Positions 22,616-31,159 of a DNA stretch of 44,071 nucleotides are shown here, piece after piece. How positions within the stretch are numbered: position 1 is the stretch's first letter; each line of letters begins with the position of its first letter. Position numbers and translations under genes: made by a program. The stretch covers positions 576,230-620,300 of the forward strand of contig NZ_OCVX01000007.1 of assembly GCF_900232995.1 (NCBI RefSeq). Reading direction: 5' to 3'. This DNA is from Mycobacterium simulans (lineage in GTDB: Bacteria > Actinomycetota > Actinomycetes > Mycobacteriales > Mycobacteriaceae). A model generated the notes under the pieces. It saw nothing but the letters and a program-made list of their open reading frames with translations, was not told the origin of the DNA and did not search any database.

Positions 22616-24379
22616 TTGCGTAAGCACCCGCAAACCGACACCAAGCACCTCTTCGTCAGCGGCGGCGTCGCTTCCTCCCTCGGCAAGGGCCTGACCGCAA
22701 GCAGCCTTGGGCAGCTCCTTACCGCACGCGGGTTGCACGTGACAATGCAGAAGCTCGACCCGTACCTCAACGTCGACCCGGGCACCATGAACCCGTTTCA
22801 GCACGGCGAAGTCTTCGTCACCGAAGACGGGGCCGAGACCGACCTCGACGTCGGCCATTACGAGCGGTTCCTCGATCGCGACCTGTCCGGCTCGGCGAAT
22901 GTGACTACCGGGCAAGTGTATTCGACGGTCATCGCTAAAGAACGTCGCGGCGAATACCTCGGTGACACGGTCCAGGTGATCCCGCATATCACCGACGAGA
23001 TCAAGCGGCGCATCCTGGCGATGGCCCAACCGAACCCAGACGGCCAGCGTCCGGACGTGGTGATCACCGAAATCGGCGGCACCGTCGGCGACATCGAATC
23101 CCAACCATTTCTGGAGGCAGCGCGCCAGGTCCGCCATGACCTGGGTCGGGAGAACGTCTTTTTTCTGCACGTGTCGCTGGTGCCCTACCTGGCGCCGTCG
23201 GGCGAACTCAAGACCAAGCCGACGCAGCACTCCGTAGCGGCGCTGCGGAGCATCGGTATCACTCCGGACGCGCTGATCCTGCGCTGCGACCGTGACGTCC
23301 CCGAAGCGCTGAAGAACAAGATCGCCCTGATGTGCGACGTCGATATCGACGGCGTCATCTCCACCCCGGACGCGCCGTCGATCTACGACATCCCGAAAGT
23401 GTTGCACCGCGAGGAACTCGACGCGTTCGTGGTGCGCCGGCTCAACCTGCCGTTCCGCGATGTCGACTGGACCGAGTGGGACGACCTGCTGCGCAGGGTT
23501 CACGAACCGCACGATGTGGTGCGAATTGCTTTGGTAGGAAAGTATGTTGAACTGTCCGACGCCTACCTGTCGGTGAGCGAAGCGCTGCGTGCCGGCGGCT
23601 TCAAGCACCGCGCAAAGGTCGAAATCCATTGGGTGGCTTCCGACGACTGCGAGACCGCCACCGGCGCCACCGCGGCATTGGCCGATGTGCATGGGGTACT
23701 GATTCCCGGAGGGTTCGGTATCCGGGGCATTGAGGGCAAGATCGGTGCCATTTCCCACGCGCGGGCGCGCGGCTTGCCGGTGTTGGGGCTTTGCCTCGGC
23801 CTGCAATGCATCGTGATCGAGGCCGCCCGCTCGGTCGGACTCACCGAGGCCAATTCGGCCGAATTCGAACCGGACACACCGGACCCGGTTATCTCTACGA
23901 TGGCGGATCAAGAACAGATCGTGGCTGGCGAGGCCGATCTCGGCGGAACCATGCGGCTGGGTGCCTATCCCGCGGTTCTGCAGCCGGATTCGGTTGTGGC
24001 CAAGGCCTATCAGCAGACGCAGGTGTCCGAGCGGCATCGGCACCGCTACGAGGTCAACAACGCCTATCGGGACAAGATCGCCGAAAGCGGCCTTCGGTTC
24101 TCCGGAACCTCGCCCGACGGACACCTGGTGGAATTCGTTGAATATCCACCCGATCGACATCCGTTCGTCGTCGGCACTCAGGCCCACCCGGAGTTGAAAA
24201 GCCGGCCCACCCGGCCGCATCCGCTGTTCGTAGCATTCGTCGGCGCGGCCATCGAATACAAAGCAGGCGAGCTGCTGCCCGTCGAGATCCCCGAGATCCC
24301 CGAGCAGCACGCGCCCAACGGTAACGAGCATCGCGAGAGCGTAGGTAAGCCGCTAGTTGAACCCGCAACTCGTGGCTGA
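22616..24379 (+). CDS. pyrG: CTP synthase
   Basis: A 587-residue enzyme that aminates UTP to CTP with glutamine. The N-terminal synthase domain has LFVSGGVASSLGKGLTASSL (P-loop) and LDPYLNVDPGTMNPFQHGEV; the C-terminal class I amidotransferase has the nucleophile in GLCLGLQC and the His-Glu pair in GTQAHPELKSRP. TTG 22616 is used because it starts RKHPQTDTKHLFVSGG and follows GGAGG by 9 nt. The C-terminal tail is slightly longer than in enteric enzymes, as is usual in mycobacteria. Overlaps the nudix gene by 8 nt. Confidence 0.97.
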   Translation: MRKHPQTDTKHLFVSGGVASSLGKGLTASSLGQLLTARGLHVTMQKLDPYLNVDPGTMNPFQHGEVFVTEDGAETDLDVGHYERFLDRDLSGSANVTTGQVYSTVIAKERRGEYLGDTVQVIPHITDEIKRRILAMAQPNPDGQRPDVVITEIGGTVGDIESQPFLEAARQVRHDLGRENVFFLHVSLVPYLAPSGELKTKPTQHSVAALRSIGITPDALILRCDRDVPEALKNKIALMCDVDIDGVISTPDAPSIYDIPKVLHREELDAFVVRRLNLPFRDVDWTEWDDLLRRVHEPHDVVRIALVGKYVELSDAYLSVSEALRAGGFKHRAKVEIHWVASDDCETATGATAALADVHGVLIPGGFGIRGIEGKIGAISHARARGLPVLGLCLGLQCIVIEAARSVGLTEANSAEFEPDTPDPVISTMADQEQIVAGEADLGGTMRLGAYPAVLQPDSVVAKAYQQTQVSERHRHRYEVNNAYRDKIAESGLRFSGTSPDGHLVEFVEYPPDRHPFVVGTQAHPELKSRPTRPHPLFVAFVGAAIEYKAGELLPVEIPEIPEQHAPNGNEHRESVGKPLVEPATRG

Positions 24380-24995
24380 ACACGTTTTCGAGACGGTATC
24401 GTCCGAAACCCTGCATACGGGAGCGATTTTCGCGCTGCGCCGCGACGTCGTGCGGATGCCGCACGATACCACTGCGGTGCGAGAAGTTGTCGAGCACTTC
24501 GGCGCGGTCGCCATCGTGGCGTTGGACGACGACGGCAACATCCCGATGGTCTACCAGTACCGCCACGCGTTCGGTCGGCGGCTGTGGGAGCTGCCCGCCG
24601 GGCTGCTCGATGCCGCGGGGGAGCCGGCGCATCTCACCGCCGCGCGGGAGCTGCAGGAGGAGGCCGGCCTGCAGGCCGCGAATTGGCAGGTGCTCGTCGA
24701 TCTGGACTCCACGCCGGGCTTCAGCGACGAATCGGTGCGGGTCTATCTGGCTACCGGGCTTAGCGAAGTGCAGCGGCCCGAGGCGCATCACGAAGAAGCC
24801 GACATGACACTGGAGTGGTGTCCACTGGCCGAGGCCGTCCGCAAGGTGCTCAGCGGCGACATCGTCAATGCCATTGCGGTAGCGGGTATTTTGGCCGCTC
24901 ACGCCGTGACCGCGGGGTCGGCTCGGCCGCGCCCGGTGGATAGCCCGTGGATCGACAGGCCGACGGCATTCACAAAGCGCAAGGCCTCGCAATGA
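24372..24995 (+). CDS. Nudix hydrolase, ADP-ribose pyrophosphatase type (Rv1700 orthologue)
   Basis: A 207-residue hydrolase. The Nudix box is complete: GLLDAAGEPAHLTAARELQE then EAGLQ (G-x5-E-x7-RE-L-x-EE-x-G-L). The upstream YQYRHAFGRRLWELPAG is typical of ADP-ribose pyrophosphatases, and the M. tuberculosis orthologue has that activity. GTG 24372 (VAEHVFETVSSETLHTG) matches the known length; a TTG at 24357 would add five residues. It overlaps pyrG by 8 nt and xerD by 4 nt. Confidence 0.92.
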   Translation: MAEHVFETVSSETLHTGAIFALRRDVVRMPHDTTAVREVVEHFGAVAIVALDDDGNIPMVYQYRHAFGRRLWELPAGLLDAAGEPAHLTAARELQEEAGLQAANWQVLVDLDSTPGFSDESVRVYLATGLSEVQRPEAHHEEADMTLEWCPLAEAVRKVLSGDIVNAIAVAGILAAHAVTAGSARPRPVDSPWIDRPTAFTKRKASQ

Positions 24996-25933
24996 CGACG
25001 CTGGCGCTGGAAACGCAGCTGCAGGGCTACCTTGACCATCTGACGATCGAGCGCGGTGTTGCCGCAAACACATTGAGCTCCTACACGCGCGATCTGCGTC
25101 GCTATTCCAAGCATCTGTCCGACCGGGGGATAAACGATCTGGCCAAGGTCGGCGAGGACGACGTCAGCGAGTTCCTGGTGGCCTTGCGTCGGGGCGATCC
25201 CGAGTCCGGGGCCGTGGCGCTGTCCGCGGTGTCCGCGGCGCGGGCCTTGATCGCGGTGCGCGGGCTGCATCGGTTCGCCGCCGCCGAGGGGCTGGCCGAA
25301 CTGGACGTGGCACGGGCGGTCCGCCCGCCAACGCCGGGCCGGCGATTGCCCAAGAGCTTGACGATCGACGAGGTCCTCGCACTGCTCGAGGGCGCGGGCG
25401 GCGACAACCCGGCCGATGGCCCGTTGACGCTACGCAACCGGGCGCTTTTGGAACTGTTGTATTCGACCGGGGCGCGGATCTCCGAGGCCGTCGGCCTTGA
25501 CGTCGATGACATCGACACCCACGACAGGTCGGCGCTGCTACATGGCAAGGGCGGTAAGCAGCGGTTGGTGCCGGTGGGACGCCCGGCTGTGCAGGCGCTG
25601 GACGCCTATCTGGTTCGGGGACGCCCCGATCTGGCCCGACGAGGTCGCGGCACCCCGGCTATCTTTCTCAATGCACGCGGTGGCCGGCTGTCGCGGCAAA
25701 GCGCCTGGCAGGTGTTACAGGATGCTGCCGAGTCCGCTGGCGTCACCTCGGGTGTGTCGCCGCACATGCTCCGGCATTCCTTCGCCACCCACCTGCTCGA
25801 AGGCGGCGCCGATGTCCGGGTTGTGCAGGAACTGTTGGGTCACGCCTCGGTGACCACCACCCAGATCTATACCCTCGTCACCGTCCACGCGCTGCGGGAA
25901 GTGTGGGCCGGAGCCCATCCCCGGGCCACTTAG
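24992..25933 (+). CDS. xerD: Tyrosine recombinase XerD
   Basis: A 313-residue site-specific recombinase resolving chromosome dimers at dif with XerC. The SAM-like N-terminal core-binding domain is LQGYLDHLTIERGVAANTLS; the catalytic domain has Arg in YSTGARISEAVGL, HMLRHSFATHLLEGGADVRV and nucleophile Tyr in ASVTTTQIYTLV. All catalytic residues are present. ATG 24992 overlaps the nudix stop (ATGA). Part of the housekeeping operon, not a phage integrase. Confidence 0.95.
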   Translation: MTTLALETQLQGYLDHLTIERGVAANTLSSYTRDLRRYSKHLSDRGINDLAKVGEDDVSEFLVALRRGDPESGAVALSAVSAARALIAVRGLHRFAAAEGLAELDVARAVRPPTPGRRLPKSLTIDEVLALLEGAGGDNPADGPLTLRNRALLELLYSTGARISEAVGLDVDDIDTHDRSALLHGKGGKQRLVPVGRPAVQALDAYLVRGRPDLARRGRGTPAIFLNARGGRLSRQSAWQVLQDAAESAGVTSGVSPHMLRHSFATHLLEGGADVRVVQELLGHASVTTTQIYTLVTVHALREVWAGAHPRAT

Positions 25934-25939
25934 CCTGGG

Positions 25940-26698
25940 CTAGCCTGGGCCCAAATACTCGGACTCCAGCACGAGGTCGGGCGCCAGTGTCTGGTATTCC
26001 AGGTGTGTCTTGTGCTCGATGGTGTTCCATAACGCGCCTTGCTGTCGGCGCATGTATGCGCGGTAGATCGGCGCTCCCGGCAGCTTGACGTTGTCGGCAA
26101 CCACGATCGAGCCCGGATGTAGCCAGCCCCGCTTCATAATGCGCTGCAGGTCGGCCAGGTAGAGCTTCTTATCGTGGTCGATAAATACGAAATCTAAAGT
26201 GCCAGTGCTGAATCCGTGTTCGGTGGCCAGCGCGTCCAGGGTGCGTCCGCCGTCGCCGATGGTGCCCACCACACACGTCACCCGATCGGCAACGCCGGCA
26301 TGGGCCCAGATCCGGCGGGCGTTCACGGCGTTGGCCTCGGCGAGTTCCACGGAGTACACCTTCGCGGTCGGAGCGGCTCGGGCGATCCGCAGCGCGCCGT
26401 AGCCGCAGTAGGTGCCCAATTCCAATGCCAGTGCCGGGTCGGCCCGCCGCACTGCGGCGTCGAGCAGCAGACCCTTTTCGTCGCCGATGTTGATTAGCAG
26501 CGACTTTTCGTACGAGAACTTGTCAATGGTGGCCAGCACATCGTCGATGTCGCCGGCCCGGGCGTTCTCGAGTACGTAGGCCACGGCCGCTGCTTCGCGT
26601 CCGTCACCGATCTGGCCCGTCTTGGTGATGTTGCGGGCGCCTGTGGCCAGGCGCCAGACGGACCATCGCAATGGGGCAATGTGTGCTTTGAGACTCAC
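25940..26698 (-). CDS. Class I SAM-dependent O-methyltransferase, catechol-OMT-like (Rv1703c orthologue)
   Basis: A 252-residue methyltransferase. The SAM motif is ALELGTYCGYGALRIARAAP, followed by YSVELAEANAVNARRIW and metal-site residues in VFIDHDKKLYLADL and VVADNVKLPGAP. This is the metal-dependent catechol O-methyltransferase pattern. The physiological substrate in mycobacteria is unknown. GTG start. It converges on xerD with 6 nt between stops and is divergent from the ebo-type operon (126 nt). A possible link to that operon's product is speculative because the gene is also present in mycobacteria without it. Confidence 0.88.
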   Translation of the reverse strand: MSLKAHIAPLRWSVWRLATGARNITKTGQIGDGREAAAVAYVLENARAGDIDDVLATIDKFSYEKSLLINIGDEKGLLLDAAVRRADPALALELGTYCGYGALRIARAAPTAKVYSVELAEANAVNARRIWAHAGVADRVTCVVGTIGDGGRTLDALATEHGFSTGTLDFVFIDHDKKLYLADLQRIMKRGWLHPGSIVVADNVKLPGAPIYRAYMRRQQGALWNTIEHKTHLEYQTLAPDLVLESEYLGPG

Positions 26699-26824
26699 CG
26701 ACTTCCAGCTTACGCACAGCTTTCATTGGGCCCCGGAATCGGCGGACCGCAGGTACCATCACTTGCTTAGAAAAGCTATTTCGACCGCGCCATACACTCG
26801 CGGCGTTTGCAAAAGGACCTCGCG

Positions 26825-28027
26825 ATGGACCAGGACGGCACCCATGCTGTGAAGCGCTGCGGTCTCTGGCTTACCGGCGCCCGAGGATCGGTGGCAACGA
26901 CCTCGATCGTGGGACTGTACGCACTTAGCGCGGGCGTGATCCCCGACACCGGATGCGTGACGGCGACTAACGACTTCGCCGACGCGCCACTGCCGGCATT
27001 TTCTGACTTCGTGGTGGCTGGGCGTGACCTTTCGACCACTGCTTTGGTCAAGCGTGCGGAGACGTTGGTGGAGGCGGGCCTCCTGCCGCCACGGGTGGTC
27101 GCGGCGGTGTCTGATCGACTTGCGGCCACCGATGACGAGATCGTCGGACCGTCATGCATGGCGACGGCGGAACCGGCCAGCGCCGGTGCCAGAACCCAAG
27201 CCGAGCTAGTCGACCGGCTCAGCGATGCAATGGCGTCCTTCGTTTCGCGGAACTCACTTGACGTGTTTGTCGTCATCGATGTGGCATCCACCCAACCACC
27301 GGTGGTGGACCTGCCGGAATACCAGGACCTTGAGCTGCTGATGCGGTCGCTGGCTGAGACCAACCGCATTGTGCTGCCGGCCAGCGGCCTGACCGCCATT
27401 GCTGCCATCCGCAACGGTGCCGCGTACTCCTGCTTTACCCCCTCGCCGAGCCTGGGCCTGCCCGCGCTGCACAGCCTTGCCGAGGACGCGGGCATTCTTT
27501 ACGCGGGCCAGGACGCCAAGACCGGTCAAACGTTGCTGCGAACCGTGTTGGCGCCGATGTTCGCCAGTCGCGCGATGACGGTCCACTCCTGGTCCGGGAC
27601 GAACCTGCTGGGCGGTGGAGATGGCGCCACGCTGGCCGATCCGGTCGCCGCCGCGTCCAAGCTCGCCAGTAAGCAACGGGGCATTCAGCAGATGCTGGGT
27701 GGCGCCGTGACCGCTCCGCTGCATATCGACTACGTCCCTGATCTTGGCGAGACGAAGGTTGCGTGGGATTACATCCACGCAACCGGATTTCTCGGCGGCC
27801 AGATCACCCTGCAAACAATCTGGTCCGCACCCGATTCTGCGTTGGCCGCGCCGCTGGTTCTCGATGTAGCGCGCCTGTTGGCGATGGGCCGGATACACGG
27901 AGCGCGTGGCGTTGTGCCGCAGCTGGGTTTCTTCTTCAAGGAACCTTGGGGTTCTGAAACGCATTCACTTGCAGCACAATACGAAGCGCTGCTGCAGTGG
28001 AGCACGTCGTTTTCGGCTGACCGGTGA
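26825..28027 (+). CDS. myo-Inositol-1-phosphate synthase-family protein, first gene of the ebo-type operon
   Basis: A 400-residue NAD-dependent cyclase-like protein. The Rossmann start is GLWLTGARGSVATTSIVGLY (about 13-32). Catalytic-domain motifs are AGQDAKTGQTLLRTVLAPMF (227-246), SWSGTNLLGGGDGATLADP (255-273) and SAPDSALAAPLVLDVARLLA. It differs from the housekeeping mycobacterial Ino1 and belongs to another branch of the family. ATG 26825 follows AAAGGA at good spacing. It occupies the position where described ebo clusters have EboD, a dehydroquinate-synthase-like cyclase, so it may supply a cyclitol phosphate to the prenyltransferase downstream. Stop overlaps the next start by 4 nt. Confidence 0.85.
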   Translation: MDQDGTHAVKRCGLWLTGARGSVATTSIVGLYALSAGVIPDTGCVTATNDFADAPLPAFSDFVVAGRDLSTTALVKRAETLVEAGLLPPRVVAAVSDRLAATDDEIVGPSCMATAEPASAGARTQAELVDRLSDAMASFVSRNSLDVFVVIDVASTQPPVVDLPEYQDLELLMRSLAETNRIVLPASGLTAIAAIRNGAAYSCFTPSPSLGLPALHSLAEDAGILYAGQDAKTGQTLLRTVLAPMFASRAMTVHSWSGTNLLGGGDGATLADPVAAASKLASKQRGIQQMLGGAVTAPLHIDYVPDLGETKVAWDYIHATGFLGGQITLQTIWSAPDSALAAPLVLDVARLLAMGRIHGARGVVPQLGFFFKEPWGSETHSLAAQYEALLQWSTSFSADR

Positions 28028-28869
28028 AGGCCAAGGCGTACCTCGACTTGATGAGGGCGCCTGCTGCGCTCACAGTTTTGGGTGACACTGCAGTAGGCGC
28101 CATCTGGTCGAGACGCCCGCTGGTAGGACGTCGTCTTGCGCTGCCGCTGGCCTCGGCCCTGTTGTATTGGAGCGGCATGGTGCTCAATGACTGGGCGGAT
28201 CGTGAGCGCGACGCGATCGAACGCCCCGAGCGGCCCATTCCTTCCGGTCAGGTGGCGCCGGGCTCGGCGCTGTCGCGCGCTGCGGCGCTGGCGGTAGCGG
28301 GTGTCGCGACGGCACCCGCGGTTGGCGGGCGTCACGGCTTGGTCGCCGCTGGTCGGATCACGTTGTGCGTCGCGGCTTATGACCTCGTCGCCAAGGACAC
28401 CACCGCCGGACCGCTGGTCATGTCGGGCTGCCGGTTCCTCGACGTCATGCTTGGCGCCAGTCCGAGTTATCGCTCCGCGCTGGTTCCGGCGTCGGTCATC
28501 GGCTTGCACACCGCCGCCATCACCGTGTTGTCCCGGAGCGAGGTGACGGGTTCGGACCGCAGCGTGCCCGCCATTGTCGGGGGTATGGCCGGGGCGGTCG
28601 CCACGTCGGCGATGGTGAGCACCGCAGGGTACCGCGCGGCGCCGGCGGGGGCGGTGTACCTGTGGTCTTTTGGGCCCGGCCTGTTCAGGGCGTGGCAGCA
28701 CCCCACAGCGGAGGTGATCCGCGGCGCGGTCCGTAATGGCATCGCATCAATGATCGCGGTGCAGGCGATGTTGGCCGCGCGTGCGCCACGGACCATGCTT
28801 GCCCTATCCGGGCTCGCAATCGGATTGCGGCTCAAGGTATCTGCGCCAAAACCCACCGAGGTGACGTGA
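28024..28869 (+). CDS. eboC: UbiA-family prenyltransferase (EboC-like)
   Basis: A 281-residue polytopic membrane protein. The Mg-diphosphate motif is NDWADRERDAIERPERPIPS at about residues 56-75. The second aspartate region is weaker (AYDLVAKDTTAGPLVMSGCR, FLDVMLGAS). Seven to nine hydrophobic segments fit the UbiA fold, which transfers a prenyl chain to an acceptor. In ebo clusters this is EboC. The acceptor here is unknown; the upstream cyclitol-phosphate enzyme suggests a cyclitol (inference). GTG start inside the previous gene; 4-nt overlap downstream. Confidence 0.88.
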   Translation: MKAKAYLDLMRAPAALTVLGDTAVGAIWSRRPLVGRRLALPLASALLYWSGMVLNDWADRERDAIERPERPIPSGQVAPGSALSRAAALAVAGVATAPAVGGRHGLVAAGRITLCVAAYDLVAKDTTAGPLVMSGCRFLDVMLGASPSYRSALVPASVIGLHTAAITVLSRSEVTGSDRSVPAIVGGMAGAVATSAMVSTAGYRAAPAGAVYLWSFGPGLFRAWQHPTAEVIRGAVRNGIASMIAVQAMLAARAPRTMLALSGLAIGLRLKVSAPKPTEVT

Positions 28870-30311
28870 TGCATGTTGGCTACAACACCAATAGCTTGGC
28901 CGACCATCCGCTCGCTGATGCGCTCGCCCTGATCGCCGGCGAGGGCTATACCGCGGTCGCGTTAACGATCGGCCATCCACACGTTCGGCCATTTGATGCC
29001 GACCTGGGTTCTCAGCTGGGTGCGCTTCGGGCATTGCTGGACACCAACGGCTTGAAGGTGGCCATCGAAACCGGAGCCCGCTACCTGCTGGATCCGCGCA
29101 ACAAACACAAACCGTCACTGGTGGACATTGCCGGCGAACCTCGCGTCGAATTCCTGCGGCGGGCAATCGATATCGCCGATGAACTCGGCGCCACCTGCGT
29201 GTCGCTGTGGTCGGGCTACTCCGTCAGTCACAGCGACCCCGACAGCACCCGCGACCTGCTGCTGAGCAGGCTTGCCCGAGTCGTTGACTACGCGGACCGC
29301 AAGGCGGTCACCCTGGCATTCGAGCCCGAACCCGGCATGTTCATCGAGACGGTGCAACAAGCGCGCGAGCTATGCCAGGCGCTCGGTGACCCTCCGCGGC
29401 TTGGTATCACCTTGGACGTCGGTCACTGTGTGATGACGGAGCCGACCGGCGCGGCCAGAGCGATCGTCGAGCTGGGCGATCTGCTGGTCAATGTGCATCT
29501 CGACGACATGACGCCGCTCAAGCATGAACACCTCGAGTTCGGTGACGGCGACCTCGATTTGGGCGGGGTAATGGATGCGTTGCGCGACAGCGGTTTCGAT
29601 GGTGTTGCGTCCGTTGAGCTGCCGCGCCACTCGCACGACGCACCGAATGTATTGCGCAGAAGCATGTGGGCAATAAATCTGGCCAGGTTACCTGCGGCGG
29701 CCAGATCTTGGATCGATACCGCCGCAGCCGAGATTAGGCGCTCTCCCGACAAGATGGTGGAGCTGTTCCCCGGGGCGACCAGGGGGGTGGCCGGATCCAG
29801 CGCCGCCACCCTGCTTGCTCGGGAGAAGCTCTTCACCACCGTGGTGGCGGCGACCAGCGATGCGACTGCCGGTCCGCTCATCGAAAAGCTCTACCGCTGG
29901 GGCGACAGCGACGAGCGCCTGGCCGTGTTGCGCGGACTGGAGATTGCGGCGCTGGACGGGGGACTGGGGCCCATTGCATGCGCCACCGGCGTGGCGCTGG
30001 TCGAGGATGCGTTGCGGTGCAACGATCCTCGGTTGGTTGCTGCGGCGCTCGGCGGGTTTGGTGGCCGATTCCTGGCCCAGCACGCGTGGCGCCACGGAGT
30101 GATGAAGCTGGTGTTCATGGAGGTGCCGCTGCGCGCGGTGTACGGCTTAACCAACCGCGTCGACGCCGAATTGGGGCGCATGGCCAACGATTACGTCAGC
30201 GAACGATGCGCGGCCGGTCGTTCGATATCCGATGACGTCAAGATGCTGCAACGCCTGACCGCATCAGAAAGATCTGCAGTGACGGTGTCCGGGACGGAGG
30301 TTGCCAAGTGA
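28866..30311 (+). CDS. eboA: TIM-barrel sugar-isomerase domain fused to an EboA domain
   Basis: A 481-residue fusion. Residues 1-275 are an AP-endonuclease-2/xylose-isomerase-like TIM barrel: YNTNSLADHPLADALALIAG, AFEPEPGMFIETV, LGITLDVGHCVM, NVHLDDMTPLKHEHLEFGDG and VASVELPRHSH supply metal-ligand-type Glu, Asp and His. Residues about 290-475 match EboA: LYRWGDSDERLAVLRGLEIA, LGGFGGRFLAQHAWRHGVMK, MEVPLRAVYGLTNRVDAELG and DYVSERCAAGRS. In other ebo clusters EboA is usually separate and its function is unknown. Tandem GTG-ATG start overlaps eboC by 4 nt. Confidence 0.82.
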   Translation: MMHVGYNTNSLADHPLADALALIAGEGYTAVALTIGHPHVRPFDADLGSQLGALRALLDTNGLKVAIETGARYLLDPRNKHKPSLVDIAGEPRVEFLRRAIDIADELGATCVSLWSGYSVSHSDPDSTRDLLLSRLARVVDYADRKAVTLAFEPEPGMFIETVQQARELCQALGDPPRLGITLDVGHCVMTEPTGAARAIVELGDLLVNVHLDDMTPLKHEHLEFGDGDLDLGGVMDALRDSGFDGVASVELPRHSHDAPNVLRRSMWAINLARLPAAARSWIDTAAAEIRRSPDKMVELFPGATRGVAGSSAATLLAREKLFTTVVAATSDATAGPLIEKLYRWGDSDERLAVLRGLEIAALDGGLGPIACATGVALVEDALRCNDPRLVAAALGGFGGRFLAQHAWRHGVMKLVFMEVPLRAVYGLTNRVDAELGRMANDYVSERCAAGRSISDDVKMLQRLTASERSAVTVSGTEVAK

Positions 30312-31159
30312 GGATCTTCGACCCCCACATTCACATGACATCTCGCACCACCGATGACTACGAAGCGATGTACGCAGCGGGTGTGCGCGCGATCGTCGAA
30401 CCGGCCTTCTGGTTAGGCCAACCGCGCACCGACGCCGCATCGTTCATCGACTATTTCGACAGCCTCATCGGGTGGGAGCGATATCGCGCCTCGCAGTTCG
30501 GCATCGCCCACAATTGCACGATCGCCCTGAATCCCAAGGAAGCCAACGATAGCCGCTGCCGGCCCATCCTTGAGCACATACCGCGCTACCTGTCGAAAAC
30601 CGGCGTCGTGGCCGTCGGTGAGATTGGCTACGACTCCATGACCGCGGACGAAACCGCGGTGTTCGAAACGCAATTGGAAATGGCGGCCGAGCGAGGCCTG
30701 CCCGCGCTCGTTCATACGCCCCATCGTGACAAGCTTGGCGGAACCCTGGCCAGCATCGAAGTGGTGAAACGGGTCGGCATCGATCCCAGGTTGGTTTTGC
30801 TTGACCACCTGAACGAGGTGACGATCGAGCCCGCACGCGACAGTGGTTGCTGGATGGGCTTTTCGATCTATCCCGACACAAAGATGGACGAAGACCGTAT
30901 GGTCGCCTTGATGCAGCGCTACGGCCTGGAACGGATCATCGTCAACTCCGCGGCTGACTGGGGCCGATCAGATCCGCTCAAGACAGCCAAGACGGCGGAG
31001 GCGATGCTGGCGGCCTCCCTCACCGAAGACGACGTCGACCAGGTGCTATGGCGCAATCCCGTCGAGTTTTACGGTCAGAGCGGGCAACTGCAGCTATTGA
31101 CTGCGGAGCAAGAATCCGCGTTTGCCGGCAACACGATTCACCGCGGGGAGAAACGGTGA
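30308..31159 (+). CDS. eboB: TatD-like metal-dependent hydrolase (EboB-like)
   Basis: A 283-residue amidohydrolase-fold protein. The HxH metal motif is FDPHIHMTSRT, the bridging Glu is in AVGEIGYDS, further His are in VHTPHRDKL and LLDHLNE, and the final Asp is in VNSAADWGRSDP. This is EboB of ebo clusters. The substrate is unknown; TatD relatives are nucleases or small-molecule hydrolases. It overlaps eboA by 4 nt and ends 1 nt into the eboE start. Confidence 0.87.
   Translation: MRIFDPHIHMTSRTTDDYEAMYAAGVRAIVEPAFWLGQPRTDAASFIDYFDSLIGWERYRASQFGIAHNCTIALNPKEANDSRCRPILEHIPRYLSKTGVVAVGEIGYDSMTADETAVFETQLEMAAERGLPALVHTPHRDKLGGTLASIEVVKRVGIDPRLVLLDHLNEVTIEPARDSGCWMGFSIYPDTKMDEDRMVALMQRYGLERIIVNSAADWGRSDPLKTAKTAEAMLAASLTEDDVDQVLWRNPVEFYGQSGQLQLLTAEQESAFAGNTIHRGEKR

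Noticed and set aside
21953..24331. A 792-codon open frame antisense to mctB and pyrG.
   Set aside because: pyrG and mctB are unambiguous on the plus strand; long antisense frames are common in high-GC DNA, and this one shows no domain and a composition typical of a shadow frame.
25931..25952. Short direct repeat AGCCTGGGCT/AGCCTGGG at the xerD end, as a possible attachment site.
   Set aside because: Only about 10 bp, no second copy flanking an element, and the O-methyltransferase next to it is in its normal conserved place.
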